Positions 10,401 through 17,854 of a DNA stretch of 64,000 bases are shown here, piece by piece. This DNA comes from Arthrobacter russicus (lineage in GTDB: Bacteria > Actinomycetota > Actinomycetes > Actinomycetales > Micrococcaceae): positions 992,001-1,056,000 of the forward strand of contig NZ_JAVDQF010000001.1 in NCBI RefSeq assembly GCF_031454135.1, read 5' to 3'. How positions within the stretch are numbered: position 1 is the stretch's first letter; the number at the start of each line of letters is the position of its first letter. The notes under the pieces were generated by a model. The model was not told where the DNA came from. It searched no databases and worked only from the letters and a program-made list of their open reading frames with translations. Made by a program: the position numbers and the translations under genes.

Positions 10401-13400
10401 GAACCACGAGCAGGTCCTGGTTCCGCGGTCCGACGTAGGCGACCACGTCTTCCGGGCCCACGCCGCGCCGCCTAAGTTCCCGGGCGAGCTGCAGCACTCG
10501 CTCCGCCGCTTCGCGGTAGCTGAGCGTTTCCGCGGAACTGAGCACTGCGATCCGCTCGGGATGCAGCTGTGCAGCGGCCAGGAACGAATCGACGATGGTC
10601 GGCTGGCCGACGGGGCCTTCCAGGGATCCATCGGCCGCCGCCCGGCCCGGTGCCGCGATCAGCTCTGCCAGCACGGTCTGCCATTGCCGGACCAGTTCCT
10701 CCGCCGCTGCCGGGTCGATCAGGCCGAGCGCATGCTCCAAGCGCAGCCGCAGCGATTCCGCGCCTTCGGCGTCCCGATAGGTGGTGAACTCCCAGGACAG
10801 ATCGAAGCGGGCCGTGGTCGGCGCCAGCAATTGCCAGGTCATCTCCGGCCGTCCCGGGACGAATTCCGGCACATCCTGCTGCAGCGCCACCATGCAGTTC
10901 AGCAGGGCGCCGGTGCCGCCGTCGGCGCTGGCCGGGGCCAACGCGGCAATCCGGTCATAGGGAAGTTCGGAATGCTGCAAAACCGCCAGATCCTGGGCCC
11001 AGACCTTCCGGATCAGCTCCGGTCCGGTTTCCGGCCCGCTCAGATCGGTGGGCAACGGCACCGTGTTGGTGAAGAATCCGACCACTTGGTCCAGCTCCGG
11101 AACCGGCCTGGCATGCGCCGCGGTGCCGAGCAGCAACCGGTCCTGGCCGGTCCGCGCGGCCAACGTCAGCGCCACCGCGGTGTGCAACACCGCGAAAGGC
11201 GTGGCTTCGCACTCCCGGGCCAAGGCCGACACCTGCTCCCAGCGGGTTTTGCCGAGCTCCAGAACCGTGGTGTTCCCGGCCAAAGTGGTGCTGATCGGCC
11301 CGGCGGTGACCTCGGCCAGGCGCGGCGCCTGGAAGCCGGCCGCCAGCTGTTCCGTCCAGAAGCCCTGGTCGGCGCGCACCCATGGGTCGCCGTCGGCCAC
11401 AGCAGAGGTTTGCCAGACGGCGTAGTCCAGGTAGTCCGGACCGTTGGAACTGCGCATCGCGGTCCCGGTGATGATCGCGGACAGGTCTTCGGCCAACAGC
11501 CGGAAGGACCATCCGTCGCAAGCAATGTGGTGCGCCACGCTGACCAACGACGGCGCTCCTTCGCCTTCCAGGAGCATGAACCGGATCGGGTGCTCCGCGG
11601 CCAAGTCGAAAGGCCGGTCCATCTCCGCCTGGATCACCGCCGCGGCATCGCGGCCCAGCACCGAAATCCGGCGCAAGGGATGCTCCGGAACCGCTTCCCG
11701 GACCTGGACCGTGTTCTTGCCGTCGAAGCCGATTCGGGTGCGCAGCGCCGGGTGCCGCTGCAGCAGATCGTGCACTCCGCGCTCCAGCGCTTCGATGTCG
11801 ACATCGCGGTCCAATTGCACGCGGAGTCCCAAGTGGTAGGCGGAATCGTCCGGGTTCAACGCCGCAAGGGTGTGCAGCCGGCGTTGCCCGTGGGACAGCG
11901 GCGCGCTGCTCAACGACCGGATCGGGACCGTATGCCCCTGCACCGAAGACGCGATCCGGGTGGCTGCGGCCAAGCGCCGCGGCGTCGGATGCGCGAAGAT
12001 GTCGGCCAGGCTCACGGACAGCTGCAACCGGGTCCGCAAAGCGGTCACCAACCGGGTGGCGAGCAGCGAGTTGCCGCCGAGATCGAAAAAAGTCTCGTCT
12101 TGCCCCACTTGCTCAAGCTCGAGGATCGCCGCGAAATGCTCCCCGATCGCCCGGACCTCCGATTCGCCTTGATCGATGCCGGTGCTACGGTCCGGCGCCT
12201 GCGGCTCCGGCAGGTTCTTGCGGTCGACTTTGCCATTGGCGGTCAACGGCATCGTCTCCAGCAGGATCCAGATGTCCGGGCGCATGTGGGCCGGAAGCAG
12301 ATCCGCCACACCGCGTTCCAGCCATTCGTCCGAGGCTCCCGCCTCCGGATCCGTGGCCTGCACGTAGGCCACCAAGCCGCGGCGCAGGCCCTGGCCGTGG
12401 GTCGCCACCACGGCATCGGCCACGCCCGGGACCGCGCGGACTGCAGCTTCGACTTCGCCCAGCTCGATCCGGAACCCCCGGATCTTGACTTGGTGGTCCT
12501 GCCGGCCCAGGAACTCCAGCTGCCGGTCCGCGCGCAATCGGACCAGATCTCCGGTCCGGTACATCCGGGCGCCGGGAGCAGCCCACGGATTCGGGATGAA
12601 GGCCGAAGCGCTGCGGGCCGGATCGGCGGCGTAACCGATTCCGACGCCGACGCCGCCGACGTACAGTTCGCCGGTTCGGCCCGGAGCCACCGGCCGCAGG
12701 AACTCGTCCAGGATGTAGAGACTGGTGTTGCGCAGCGCTCGGCCGATAGGTGCCCGCTCGGCCACCGTCTGAGGCGCCGGCGCGGCCTCCTGCGATCCCG
12801 GCGCAGCCGAACCGGCCGAGGTCAGCCAGGCGTGCGTGACGTCGTCCGAGCATTCCGTCGGACCGTAAGCGTTCACCACCGGGATCCCGGGGAACTGGGC
12901 ATGCCAAGCGCGGGCGACGTCGAGCGGGAGTTCCTCCCCGGTGACCAACAGCAAGCGGAGTGATTCCGGCCGGGCCAGATCGTCTCCGGCCAGGTACCCC
13001 TCCACGACGGTGCGCAGCAAGGAGGGCACGATTTCCAGCACTGAAATCTGTTCCCCGGCAACCAGTTCCAGGAGTGCGTCCCGGTCGACCGAGGTCTGCC
13101 GGTCGACCAACCGGAGCCCGGACCCGGCCAGCAACGGCGCGAACATCTGCCAGACCGAGATGTCGAAGGTCAGCGGTGCGGTCATGGCCACCAGGTCCGA
13201 TTCCGCAAGCTCCAGGTCTTCGACTTTGGCGAGCAGGTGGTTCATCATGCCACGGCGGGAAAGCACGGCGCCCTTGGGCAGTCCGGTGGATCCGGAAGTG
13301 AAGATGATGTAGGCCGGGGCGTGCTCGGATACCGGCAGTTGCACCAGCTCGGTCGAAACCGCCGAATCGGCGGCAGCGAGGTCGTTCCGCAGGAAGCACA

Positions 13401-15135
13401 GCCCCGGGGCGGCTTCCGCGGCGTTGGCTGCGAACTCCGCGGATCCGGCAAGGGCATAGCCGGCGCCGGTGCTCCCGAACAGGTGTGCCAGCCGGTTGGC
13501 CGGGGTGTCTGCGGCTACCGGGAAGTACGCACCGCCGAGCTGCCAGGCGGCGAGGATCGCCGCCACCAGACGTGCCGATGGCACCGCCTCGACGGCGAGC
13601 ACGGACGCTTCGCCGAAGCCGTTGCCGCGCAGTTCGGCGTAGCTGGCAGCCACCAGGGCCAGGAATTCCCGGTTCGAGAACCGCCTGCCGTCCGGTTCCA
13701 CCAGGCACAGCCGTTCCGGATCCGCCTGCCGCAACCGGGACAGCAGATCCAAGGCCGGTACCGGCCGGTCCAGACCGCGGATTTCGGCTGAGCGGCCGGC
13801 CTTCGCTGCCGGTTCCCCGCCCGACAGGTCGATGCTGCCCACGCTCGGCCGCGGCTCGGCGAGCGCGGTGCCGACGAAACCGACGAATTCCTCGAGCAGC
13901 TGTTCAGCGGTTTCGGCACTGTGCAGCTGCGGGTTGACGTTGAGGTGCAGCCGGACTTCGCCGTTGACCGCTACTTGGAATTCGAACTGCAGGTCTTCCA
14001 CCGGTCCGGTGGACAGATCCCGCGTCGAGGCGAAGGCCTCCCCCATCGGAGCAGCACCGGGATAGCCGAGGATGTTCACACTCGGGCCGAGCGGGCGCAG
14101 ATCCCCCGAATCCAGGCCGAGCAGGCGGCGGACCGCGCCGGCCGGGTAGCGCTGGGCTTTGGTGAGCCCCTTGACGTCGGCGGAGATCCGGCTGGCCAAT
14201 TCGGTCACGTCCTCATCCGGCCGGACTTCGACCCGCAGCGGCAGGAAATTCGCCAGCATTCCGGGCAGCAGCTTGGCCGTTTCGGTGCTCCGGCGGGCCA
14301 CCGGAATGGTGAGCGTCACCTCGCGGTTTCCGGTCCGGCGGGCCAGATAGGCCGCGGTCAGGGCGAAGCCGAGCACCGCCCAGGTGGTGCGGCTGCCGCG
14401 GGCCAACTCCCGCAGCTGCTCATGCCACTGCGCGCTGAACACCGTGGATCGGCGGAGTTCGCCCTTGGGCGGCTGCCAACTGCCCTGGTACATCGCGGTG
14501 ATCGGCAGCGTCGAATCGATCGTCGAGCGCCAATACTCGGCATCCACGTCGTGCCGATCCGAGGAAAGGTACGCGAGGTCTTCGGCGACCAGTTCGGCGT
14601 AGGCGGGCCAGACCTCGGGTTCGGTCCCGTCCACAAGCCATTGGTAACGCTGCGCGATCCGCCCACCCACGAGCGCGCCGCTGATGCCATCCCATTTGAC
14701 GTGGTGGCCTTCCAGATAGACGGCCGCCCGTTGCGCACCGAGTTTGACCACGCTGGACCGCATGCCGCCCCGGGACAGCGGAAGCGCGTCGGCCATCTGC
14801 TCGCTCGCCCAGGACTCCGCAGTGGCCTCGGGATCCGGAAAGCTCGAAAAGTCCACGATCGGGACCTGGATCGGAGTCGGATCGATCACCTGTTCCGGAA
14901 TCCCGTCGTTCACCTGGATCTGGACCCGGAGGCACTCGCAATCGTGCAGCGCCAGCTCGGTGGCCCGCTGCAGCATCTCGACATCCACCGGACCGGTGAT
15001 GTCGATGAATCCCGCAGTGCTCAGTGCCGGGTTGTCCGGGTCCATCTGCTCATGGAGCCACATGCCATATTGGCCGCTGAGCAACGGCAAAGTCGCAGGT
15101 GCGTCGGCGTTCGGTACGGAGCCAGCTACAGTCAC
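7438..15135 (-). CDS. Two-module NRPS, C-A-T-C-A-T-E (predicted Dap then D-Phe)
   Basis: 2565 residues from a GTG at 15135 (preceded by GAGG, 35 bp after sbnA). The reading frame stays open further upstream, but that part overlaps sbnA and has no NRPS character. Domains: C with HHVKWDG (144-150), A with FDISVW (Asp658), carrier GGNS (Ser1023), C with HHIACDG (1202), A with FDAYIW (Asp1709), carrier GGDS (Ser2058), and an epimerisation domain with HHLVVDGVSW (2240), EGHGRD, TVGWFT and NYLG. Signatures are D-I-W-E-L-T-A-D-D-K (Dab/Dap-type) and D-A-W-C-I-A-A-V-C-K (Phe-type, Thr to Cys at position 4). The first C resembles the EntF/DhbF kind that accepts an acyl or aryl starter in trans, which is an inference. 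With SbnA/SbnB supplying Dap, the enzyme probably makes an acyl?-Dap-D-Phe thioester and passes it to the next NRPS. Confidence 0.95.
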   Translation of the reverse strand: MTVAGSVPNADAPATLPLLSGQYGMWLHEQMDPDNPALSTAGFIDITGPVDVEMLQRATELALHDCECLRVQIQVNDGIPEQVIDPTPIQVPIVDFSSFPDPEATAESWASEQMADALPLSRGGMRSSVVKLGAQRAAVYLEGHHVKWDGISGALVGGRIAQRYQWLVDGTEPEVWPAYAELVAEDLAYLSSDRHDVDAEYWRSTIDSTLPITAMYQGSWQPPKGELRRSTVFSAQWHEQLRELARGSRTTWAVLGFALTAAYLARRTGNREVTLTIPVARRSTETAKLLPGMLANFLPLRVEVRPDEDVTELASRISADVKGLTKAQRYPAGAVRRLLGLDSGDLRPLGPSVNILGYPGAAPMGEAFASTRDLSTGPVEDLQFEFQVAVNGEVRLHLNVNPQLHSAETAEQLLEEFVGFVGTALAEPRPSVGSIDLSGGEPAAKAGRSAEIRGLDRPVPALDLLSRLRQADPERLCLVEPDGRRFSNREFLALVAASYAELRGNGFGEASVLAVEAVPSARLVAAILAAWQLGGAYFPVAADTPANRLAHLFGSTGAGYALAGSAEFAANAAEAAPGLCFLRNDLAAADSAVSTELVQLPVSEHAPAYIIFTSGSTGLPKGAVLSRRGMMNHLLAKVEDLELAESDLVAMTAPLTFDISVWQMFAPLLAGSGLRLVDRQTSVDRDALLELVAGEQISVLEIVPSLLRTVVEGYLAGDDLARPESLRLLLVTGEELPLDVARAWHAQFPGIPVVNAYGPTECSDDVTHAWLTSAGSAAPGSQEAAPAPQTVAERAPIGRALRNTSLYILDEFLRPVAPGRTGELYVGGVGVGIGYAADPARSASAFIPNPWAAPGARMYRTGDLVRLRADRQLEFLGRQDHQVKIRGFRIELGEVEAAVRAVPGVADAVVATHGQGLRRGLVAYVQATDPEAGASDEWLERGVADLLPAHMRPDIWILLETMPLTANGKVDRKNLPEPQAPDRSTGIDQGESEVRAIGEHFAAILELEQVGQDETFFDLGGNSLLATRLVTALRTRLQLSVSLADIFAHPTPRRLAAATRIASSVQGHTVPIRSLSSAPLSHGQRRLHTLAALNPDDSAYHLGLRVQLDRDVDIEALERGVHDLLQRHPALRTRIGFDGKNTVQVREAVPEHPLRRISVLGRDAAAVIQAEMDRPFDLAAEHPIRFMLLEGEGAPSLVSVAHHIACDGWSFRLLAEDLSAIITGTAMRSSNGPDYLDYAVWQTSAVADGDPWVRADQGFWTEQLAAGFQAPRLAEVTAGPISTTLAGNTTVLELGKTRWEQVSALARECEATPFAVLHTAVALTLAARTGQDRLLLGTAAHARPVPELDQVVGFFTNTVPLPTDLSGPETGPELIRKVWAQDLAVLQHSELPYDRIAALAPASADGGTGALLNCMVALQQDVPEFVPGRPEMTWQLLAPTTARFDLSWEFTTYRDAEGAESLRLRLEHALGLIDPAAAEELVRQWQTVLAELIAAPGRAAADGSLEGPVGQPTIVDSFLAAAQLHPERIAVLSSAETLSYREAAERVLQLARELRRRGVGPEDVVAYVGPRNQDLLVVPLAVLAAGGTYLPVDVENPTERIRGILATAKPAVVVTRTAQRQLIDADAQVLDLDAAELEQPGTMDPEQLPVPVRHPQQGAYLIFTSGSTGKPKGVRVAQQNLAAFAEQQRRAFGDRDGLRVVQFAAVGFDAYIWELVLTVVCAGTLLVPTRDERLPGEPLATFLATQQAQWFCAPPTVLAAMSPDQVPEDLIVISAGERCPAELTGQWAPGRQMLNAYGPTESTVCVTMTGALLPGAEPSIGAPVSGAELLVLDELLRPVPAGTVGELYVAGDIVAREYFGRPDLTAERFIADLGGNHPGARMYRTGDLVAWTDAGELDYFGRSDDQVKIRGVRVEPGEARAVLLAQPEVAFAEVVPKEDPSGQRQLVGYVVAEAGLAAELLEQLPDRLRSAMEAVLPQHFVPRQVLLIEAMPRTLNGKLDVKALPEPTAEMSSAAAGAEPGRVARTPAEQTLCGLIAELLDLEDVLPDDDFLRLGGDSILAVTLAGRAKHAGLVLTARQVLELRTAAAMAAVLQGSAPGPDQDSAEAFGSIPLPPVARWMISRTGDLEGFTQSFALRSARLRSLPAVLDLVSGLLARHPLLGAVLEGHGATASIRVPRDPLAAAELVSAGQPGEDPGDPESWAAPELSARSGRCLRARWWPDGDDSGDGGAGGILGLEIHHLVVDGVSWRIILDDVDRILAADGAAAAPAGTSYRAWLRRAQALAHDPALLGQAARWSELANAPSAAAVLQLGSMAEAHQQVVELPAEPTARLLAGAQGPAALSVDSVLFQAYLRAIGTVTGRDRILVRREGHGRDLPELSADLAETVGWFTSEWPVLVDLAAPVGGSTPNGAGFQDGAGFQDGTGFGILRYLAGDPAVAAVPEPDFSFNYLGRAETMRGRYWEGVGRPGRAHFAAGFPQLHLVDLNAIVEARPEGPVLVARFTASGTAWGAASLTALTGCFLDALIRQTAGAAAPTAPKPVAAEAEADADLAAMAAQLLFELES
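7859..7900. repeat. 18-bp tandem repeat inside the epimerisation domain
   Basis: Two near-identical 18-bp units plus a partial third encode a repeated GAGFQD hexapeptide in a linker of the epimerisation domain, just after TVGWFTSEWPV. The length keeps the frame. Probably a slippage expansion in a surface loop. Confidence 0.7.
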
Positions 15136-15170
15136 GGGTGCCTCATATTCGGTGGAAGGGAACAGCGGGT

Positions 15171-16148
15171 TTACTGCGCTGCTTGCAGGTCTTGGAGTTC
15201 GCAGGCCAATTCGGGGAACCGTGCGGTCACCCAGGCGTCGTCGTAGATGCTGCCCAAGTAGCGTTCGCCGAGGTCCGGTGCGAGCGTGACCGCTTCGCCG
15301 GCGACGACGTCGCTGCGCCCGGCGAGCCAGCGTTCCGCCCCCGCCACCACGGTCCCGGTGGAGCCGCCGAACAACAGGCCGGTGCGGGCCAGCCGACGGC
15401 ACATCCGGATGGTGTCGATTTCGTCGACGAGTACCGTGTCCGCCAGGTCCGAGAGGTCGAGATGGTGCGGCGGAATGCCGGAACCCAAGCCCGGGATCTG
15501 CCGGGGAGCACTGGGCGTTCCGAAGTTGACCGAGCCGCTGCTGTCCACTCCGATGACCTGGACCGAGGGATAGTGGTCCAGCATGTAACGGGCGCAACCG
15601 CTCACGGTCCCGGTGGTGCCGGCTCCGACGAACAGATAGCGAAGATTCGGGTAGGCTTCGGCGATCTCGGACGCGGTCGACCGGTAGTGCGAGAGCCAGT
15701 TTTCGTAATTTCGGTATTGGTCCAACCAGAGCGAGCCGGGGTTCTCGGCCAGCAATTCATCGACCCGGCGGAGCCGGGCAGCCAGATAGCCGCCTTCCGG
15801 ATCCGGATCCGTGATGATCTCGACTGACGTCCCGTAGGCGCGCATCGCGGCCACGGTGGCCGGGTTGCAGCGGTCGTCGGTGACGCACAAGAACTGGTAG
15901 CCCCGGTCCGCAGCAATGATCGACAGCGCCAATCCCAAGTTCCCGGAGGACGACTCGATGAGCAACCCGCCCGGTTTCAACCGGCCCGCCCGCTCGGCGG
16001 CCTGCACCATGGCAATTGCCGGTTTGAGCTTGATCGAGCCGGCAAAGTTAAACCCCTCGCATTTCAAATGCAGCGGAATTCCGATTCGTCGTGTCAGGTC
16101 GACATACAAATCACGCGTGTTAAAGGCCGTAGGCATATCTATAAGCAA
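15171..16148 (-). CDS. sbnA: 2,3-diaminopropionate biosynthesis protein SbnA
   Basis: A 325-residue fold-type II PLP enzyme of the cysteine synthase family. The PLP lysine is in FAGSIK (Lys40) and the phosphate-binding loop is SSSGNLG. In Staphylococcus aureus SbnA condenses O-phospho-L-serine with L-glutamate to N-(1-amino-1-carboxy-2-ethyl)-glutamate, which SbnB oxidises to L-Dap. Both enzymes are present here, on opposite strands of one cluster. I place the start at a TTG with AGGA eight bases upstream; an ATG four codons later has no ribosome site at normal spacing. The gene is first in the minus-strand operon, 35 bp before the NRPS. A plain cysteine synthase is unlikely given the sbnB partner and the NRPS context. 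Confidence 0.9.
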   Translation of the reverse strand: MLIDMPTAFNTRDLYVDLTRRIGIPLHLKCEGFNFAGSIKLKPAIAMVQAAERAGRLKPGGLLIESSSGNLGLALSIIAADRGYQFLCVTDDRCNPATVAAMRAYGTSVEIITDPDPEGGYLAARLRRVDELLAENPGSLWLDQYRNYENWLSHYRSTASEIAEAYPNLRYLFVGAGTTGTVSGCARYMLDHYPSVQVIGVDSSGSVNFGTPSAPRQIPGLGSGIPPHHLDLSDLADTVLVDEIDTIRMCRRLARTGLLFGGSTGTVVAGAERWLAGRSDVVAGEAVTLAPDLGERYLGSIYDDAWVTARFPELACELQDLQAAQ

Positions 16149-16403
16149 GGAAGTGTCCTAATCCATTCTGGAGGATTACCTCACGAGAGCACGCCAAATT
16201 ATTCGGCGTGCGTGAAAGTTGGGGCATCGGGTACGGATATCACATGGTCACAGAGCCACGTTCCCGGTGTCGCAAACCCGGCATCATTGTCGGGCCAAAA
16301 GCGAGTGTAGTGGAACAACTCAAGACTGGGCAATACCCAATTTTCTGACGTGATCGAGCCTCAAGGGCGCGTTCAAGCAACCGTCGTTCGCAATAAATAC
16401 CCG

Positions 16404-16429
16404 AAAAACATCCCTGTATTCACGGGGAT
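16404..16429 (-). terminator. Candidate leader terminator/attenuator upstream of sbnA
   Basis: On the minus strand an 8-bp stem (ATCCCCGT/ACAGGGAT, one mismatch, loop GAAT) is followed by TGTTTTT. It lies about 260 bp upstream of sbnA and downstream of the inverted-repeat operator, so a transcript starting there would carry it in its leader. No leader peptide was recognised. Confidence 0.4.
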
Positions 16430-16540
16430 TTTGACCATAGCGCCAGGTTGTCCGAGTAGGTGAATAGTAACTAAATTTTGCGTTGACAGCTGCCTCTGAA
16501 GCTTAACTACACAAAGACAAAACAGCAATACCCATTGCCA

Positions 16541-16560
16541 CTTAAGTAACCCTTAAGTAA
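16541..16560. repeat. Direct repeat CTTAAGTAA x2, 11-bp period
   Basis: Two copies of CTTAAGTAA start 11 bp apart, directly against the left arm of the 16557-16594 inverted repeat. A period near one helical turn fits paired protein-binding sites on the same DNA face. Confidence 0.7.
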
Positions 16561-16594
16561 TACCTAACCTGATACAAAGCTAGGTTAGTATTAC
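16557..16594. promoter_or_regulatory. Long inverted repeat, candidate operator
   Basis: The arms GTAATACCTAACCT and AGGTTAGTATTAC are complementary except for one extra base, around an 11-bp spacer. Inside them the half-sites CTAACCT and AGGTTAG match halves of the DtxR/IdeR iron box but in outward-facing order. Extending each half to the 19-bp consensus gives about 14/19 and 13/19 matches by eye. It could be a pair of weak iron boxes or the operator of an unrelated dimeric regulator. Confidence 0.6.
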
Positions 16595-16802
16595 TCTTTT
16601 TGACAGTAACCTGGTAGAAACTTGTGAGAACCCTGTGAAGCATTTCATGCCAATAAATGAAAATCCTTGCGCGATTGCTCAGACGTGCTGTAGCTTTTCA
16701 TCGGATGATGAAAAATTGATTTTCGGCCGCACGATGCGACGGTTTTTCCCGCCGCTTCCGATGGGGTTTCCAAACCATCCCTATCCCTTTTTTCGGCTTT
16801 TC

Positions 16803-16826
16803 CGGTACCGGATTAATCCGGTACCG
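16803..16826. promoter_or_regulatory. 24-bp perfect palindrome before the ABC exporter
   Basis: The sequence starting CGGTACCGGATT reads identically on both strands over 24 bp, centred at 16814/16815, 41 bp upstream of the exporter ATG. No T-run follows on either strand, so a terminator is unlikely. Position and symmetry suggest an operator for a dimeric repressor, or a hairpin in the leader mRNA. No regulator gene is present in this part of the window. Confidence 0.65.
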
Positions 16827-16867
16827 CCAAACCCCGACCAGCACCCACACCAGAGGAGTCCGAGCAG

Positions 16868-17854
16868 ATGGACCTCGCGATCGACGTCGCCGATGTGACC
16901 AAACAGTTCGGCGACAAGAAGGCGCTGCAAGGTCTTTCCTTCCAAGCACCTCGCGGCCGGACCCTGGCCGTCCTGGGACCCAATGGGGCCGGCAAATCGA
17001 CCACCGTGAACATCCTCAGTACCAGGACTCCGCCGAGCTCCGGCAAGGCCCAGGTACTGGGGCTCGACGTGGTCGCCGACCGGGCCGCACTGCGCCGGAA
17101 GATCGCGGTGGTCCGGCAGGATGCCTGCGTCGACGGATTTCTCAATGGCCGGGAGAACCTCGTGGTGGCCGCCGGGCTCAGCGGCATTCCTGCGGCGGAG
17201 GCCAGAGGCCGTGCCGACCGGCTTCTGCAACGGTTCGATCTGGTGTCCGCAGCCGGACGCCGCTTGGAGCACTATTCCGGTGGCATGCGCCGGCGCTTGG
17301 ACTTGGCGGTGGGCCTGATCAGCCAACCGGCACTGCTTTTTTTGGACGAACCGACCACGGGGCTGGACCCGGTCAGCCGGCAGGCACTCTGGGAGATCAT
17401 CCGCGAAATCGTCGCCCAAGGAACCGATCTGATCTTGACCACGCAGTACCTGGACGAGGCCGACGCGCTGGCTGACGACATCGTTTTGGTGGCAGACGGA
17501 CGGGTACTCGCCCAAGGAACCCCCTCCGAGATGAAAGCCCTGGTCGGCCGGAACGAACACGTGGAGATCGTGGTCCTGGACGCGTCCGACCACCGGCGTG
17601 CCGCGTCGATCCTCGCTGCGCACGGAGCACTCGACGTGCAGATCGACGCACAACGCGCCCGGTTGACCGCCCGCAACGTCGCTGGGCCGGCCGCTCTGGT
17701 CCCGATCCTGACCAGGTTGGAACTCGACGGAATCGACGTGGAAGAGGTCCAGATCCGCAGACCCACCCTCGACGAAGCGTTCCACACTCTCACCACCGGG
17801 ACGGCGACCGCCGCCTCGACCGGACCAGAACTGGCGATGGGCGGCACACGATGA
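16868..17854 (+). CDS. ABC transporter ATP-binding protein, DrrA type
   Basis: A 328-residue ATPase with Walker A GPNGAGKS (37-44), signature YSGGM (136-140), Walker B LLFLDEP (156-162) and the longer C-terminal part usual for the daunorubicin-resistance (DrrA) subfamily. It overlaps the following permease by ATGA. These transporters export peptide or polyketide products and can give self-resistance. Position beside an NRPS cluster suggests export of its product. AGAGGAG lies 9 bases upstream of the ATG. Confidence 0.92.
   Translation: MDLAIDVADVTKQFGDKKALQGLSFQAPRGRTLAVLGPNGAGKSTTVNILSTRTPPSSGKAQVLGLDVVADRAALRRKIAVVRQDACVDGFLNGRENLVVAAGLSGIPAAEARGRADRLLQRFDLVSAAGRRLEHYSGGMRRRLDLAVGLISQPALLFLDEPTTGLDPVSRQALWEIIREIVAQGTDLILTTQYLDEADALADDIVLVADGRVLAQGTPSEMKALVGRNEHVEIVVLDASDHRRAASILAAHGALDVQIDAQRARLTARNVAGPAALVPILTRLELDGIDVEEVQIRRPTLDEAFHTLTTGTATAASTGPELAMGGTR

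Larger units (their letters stand above)
16149..16867. promoter_or_regulatory. 719-bp divergent control region of the NRPS cluster
   Basis: No convincing gene lies between sbnA (minus) and the ABC exporter (plus). The base composition is clearly more AT-rich than the neighbours, most strongly at 16380-16720. It contains 11-bp-spaced direct repeats (16541-16560), a long inverted repeat (16557-16594), TTGACA-like boxes on the plus strand at 16483 and 16600 without a convincing -10, a stem-loop with arms TTTTCATC/GATGAAAA (16695-16714), a 24-bp perfect palindrome (16803-16826), and a hairpin with a T-run on the sbnA side (16404-16429). A ribosome site AGAGGAG precedes the exporter ATG. Confidence 0.8.

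Noticed and set aside
9199-12963. 1254-codon plus-strand frame
   Set aside because: Same antisense shadow of the NRPS; no motif and no ribosome site.
16327-16345. Small hairpin TGGG-CAATA-CCCA followed by ATTTTCT as a terminator
   Set aside because: A 4-bp stem is too weak, and no plus-strand gene ends there.
16635-16898. 87-codon plus-strand ORF in the divergent control region
   Set aside because: It overlaps the exporter start, runs through the 24-bp palindrome, has odd composition (Pro/Phe-rich) and no ribosome site.
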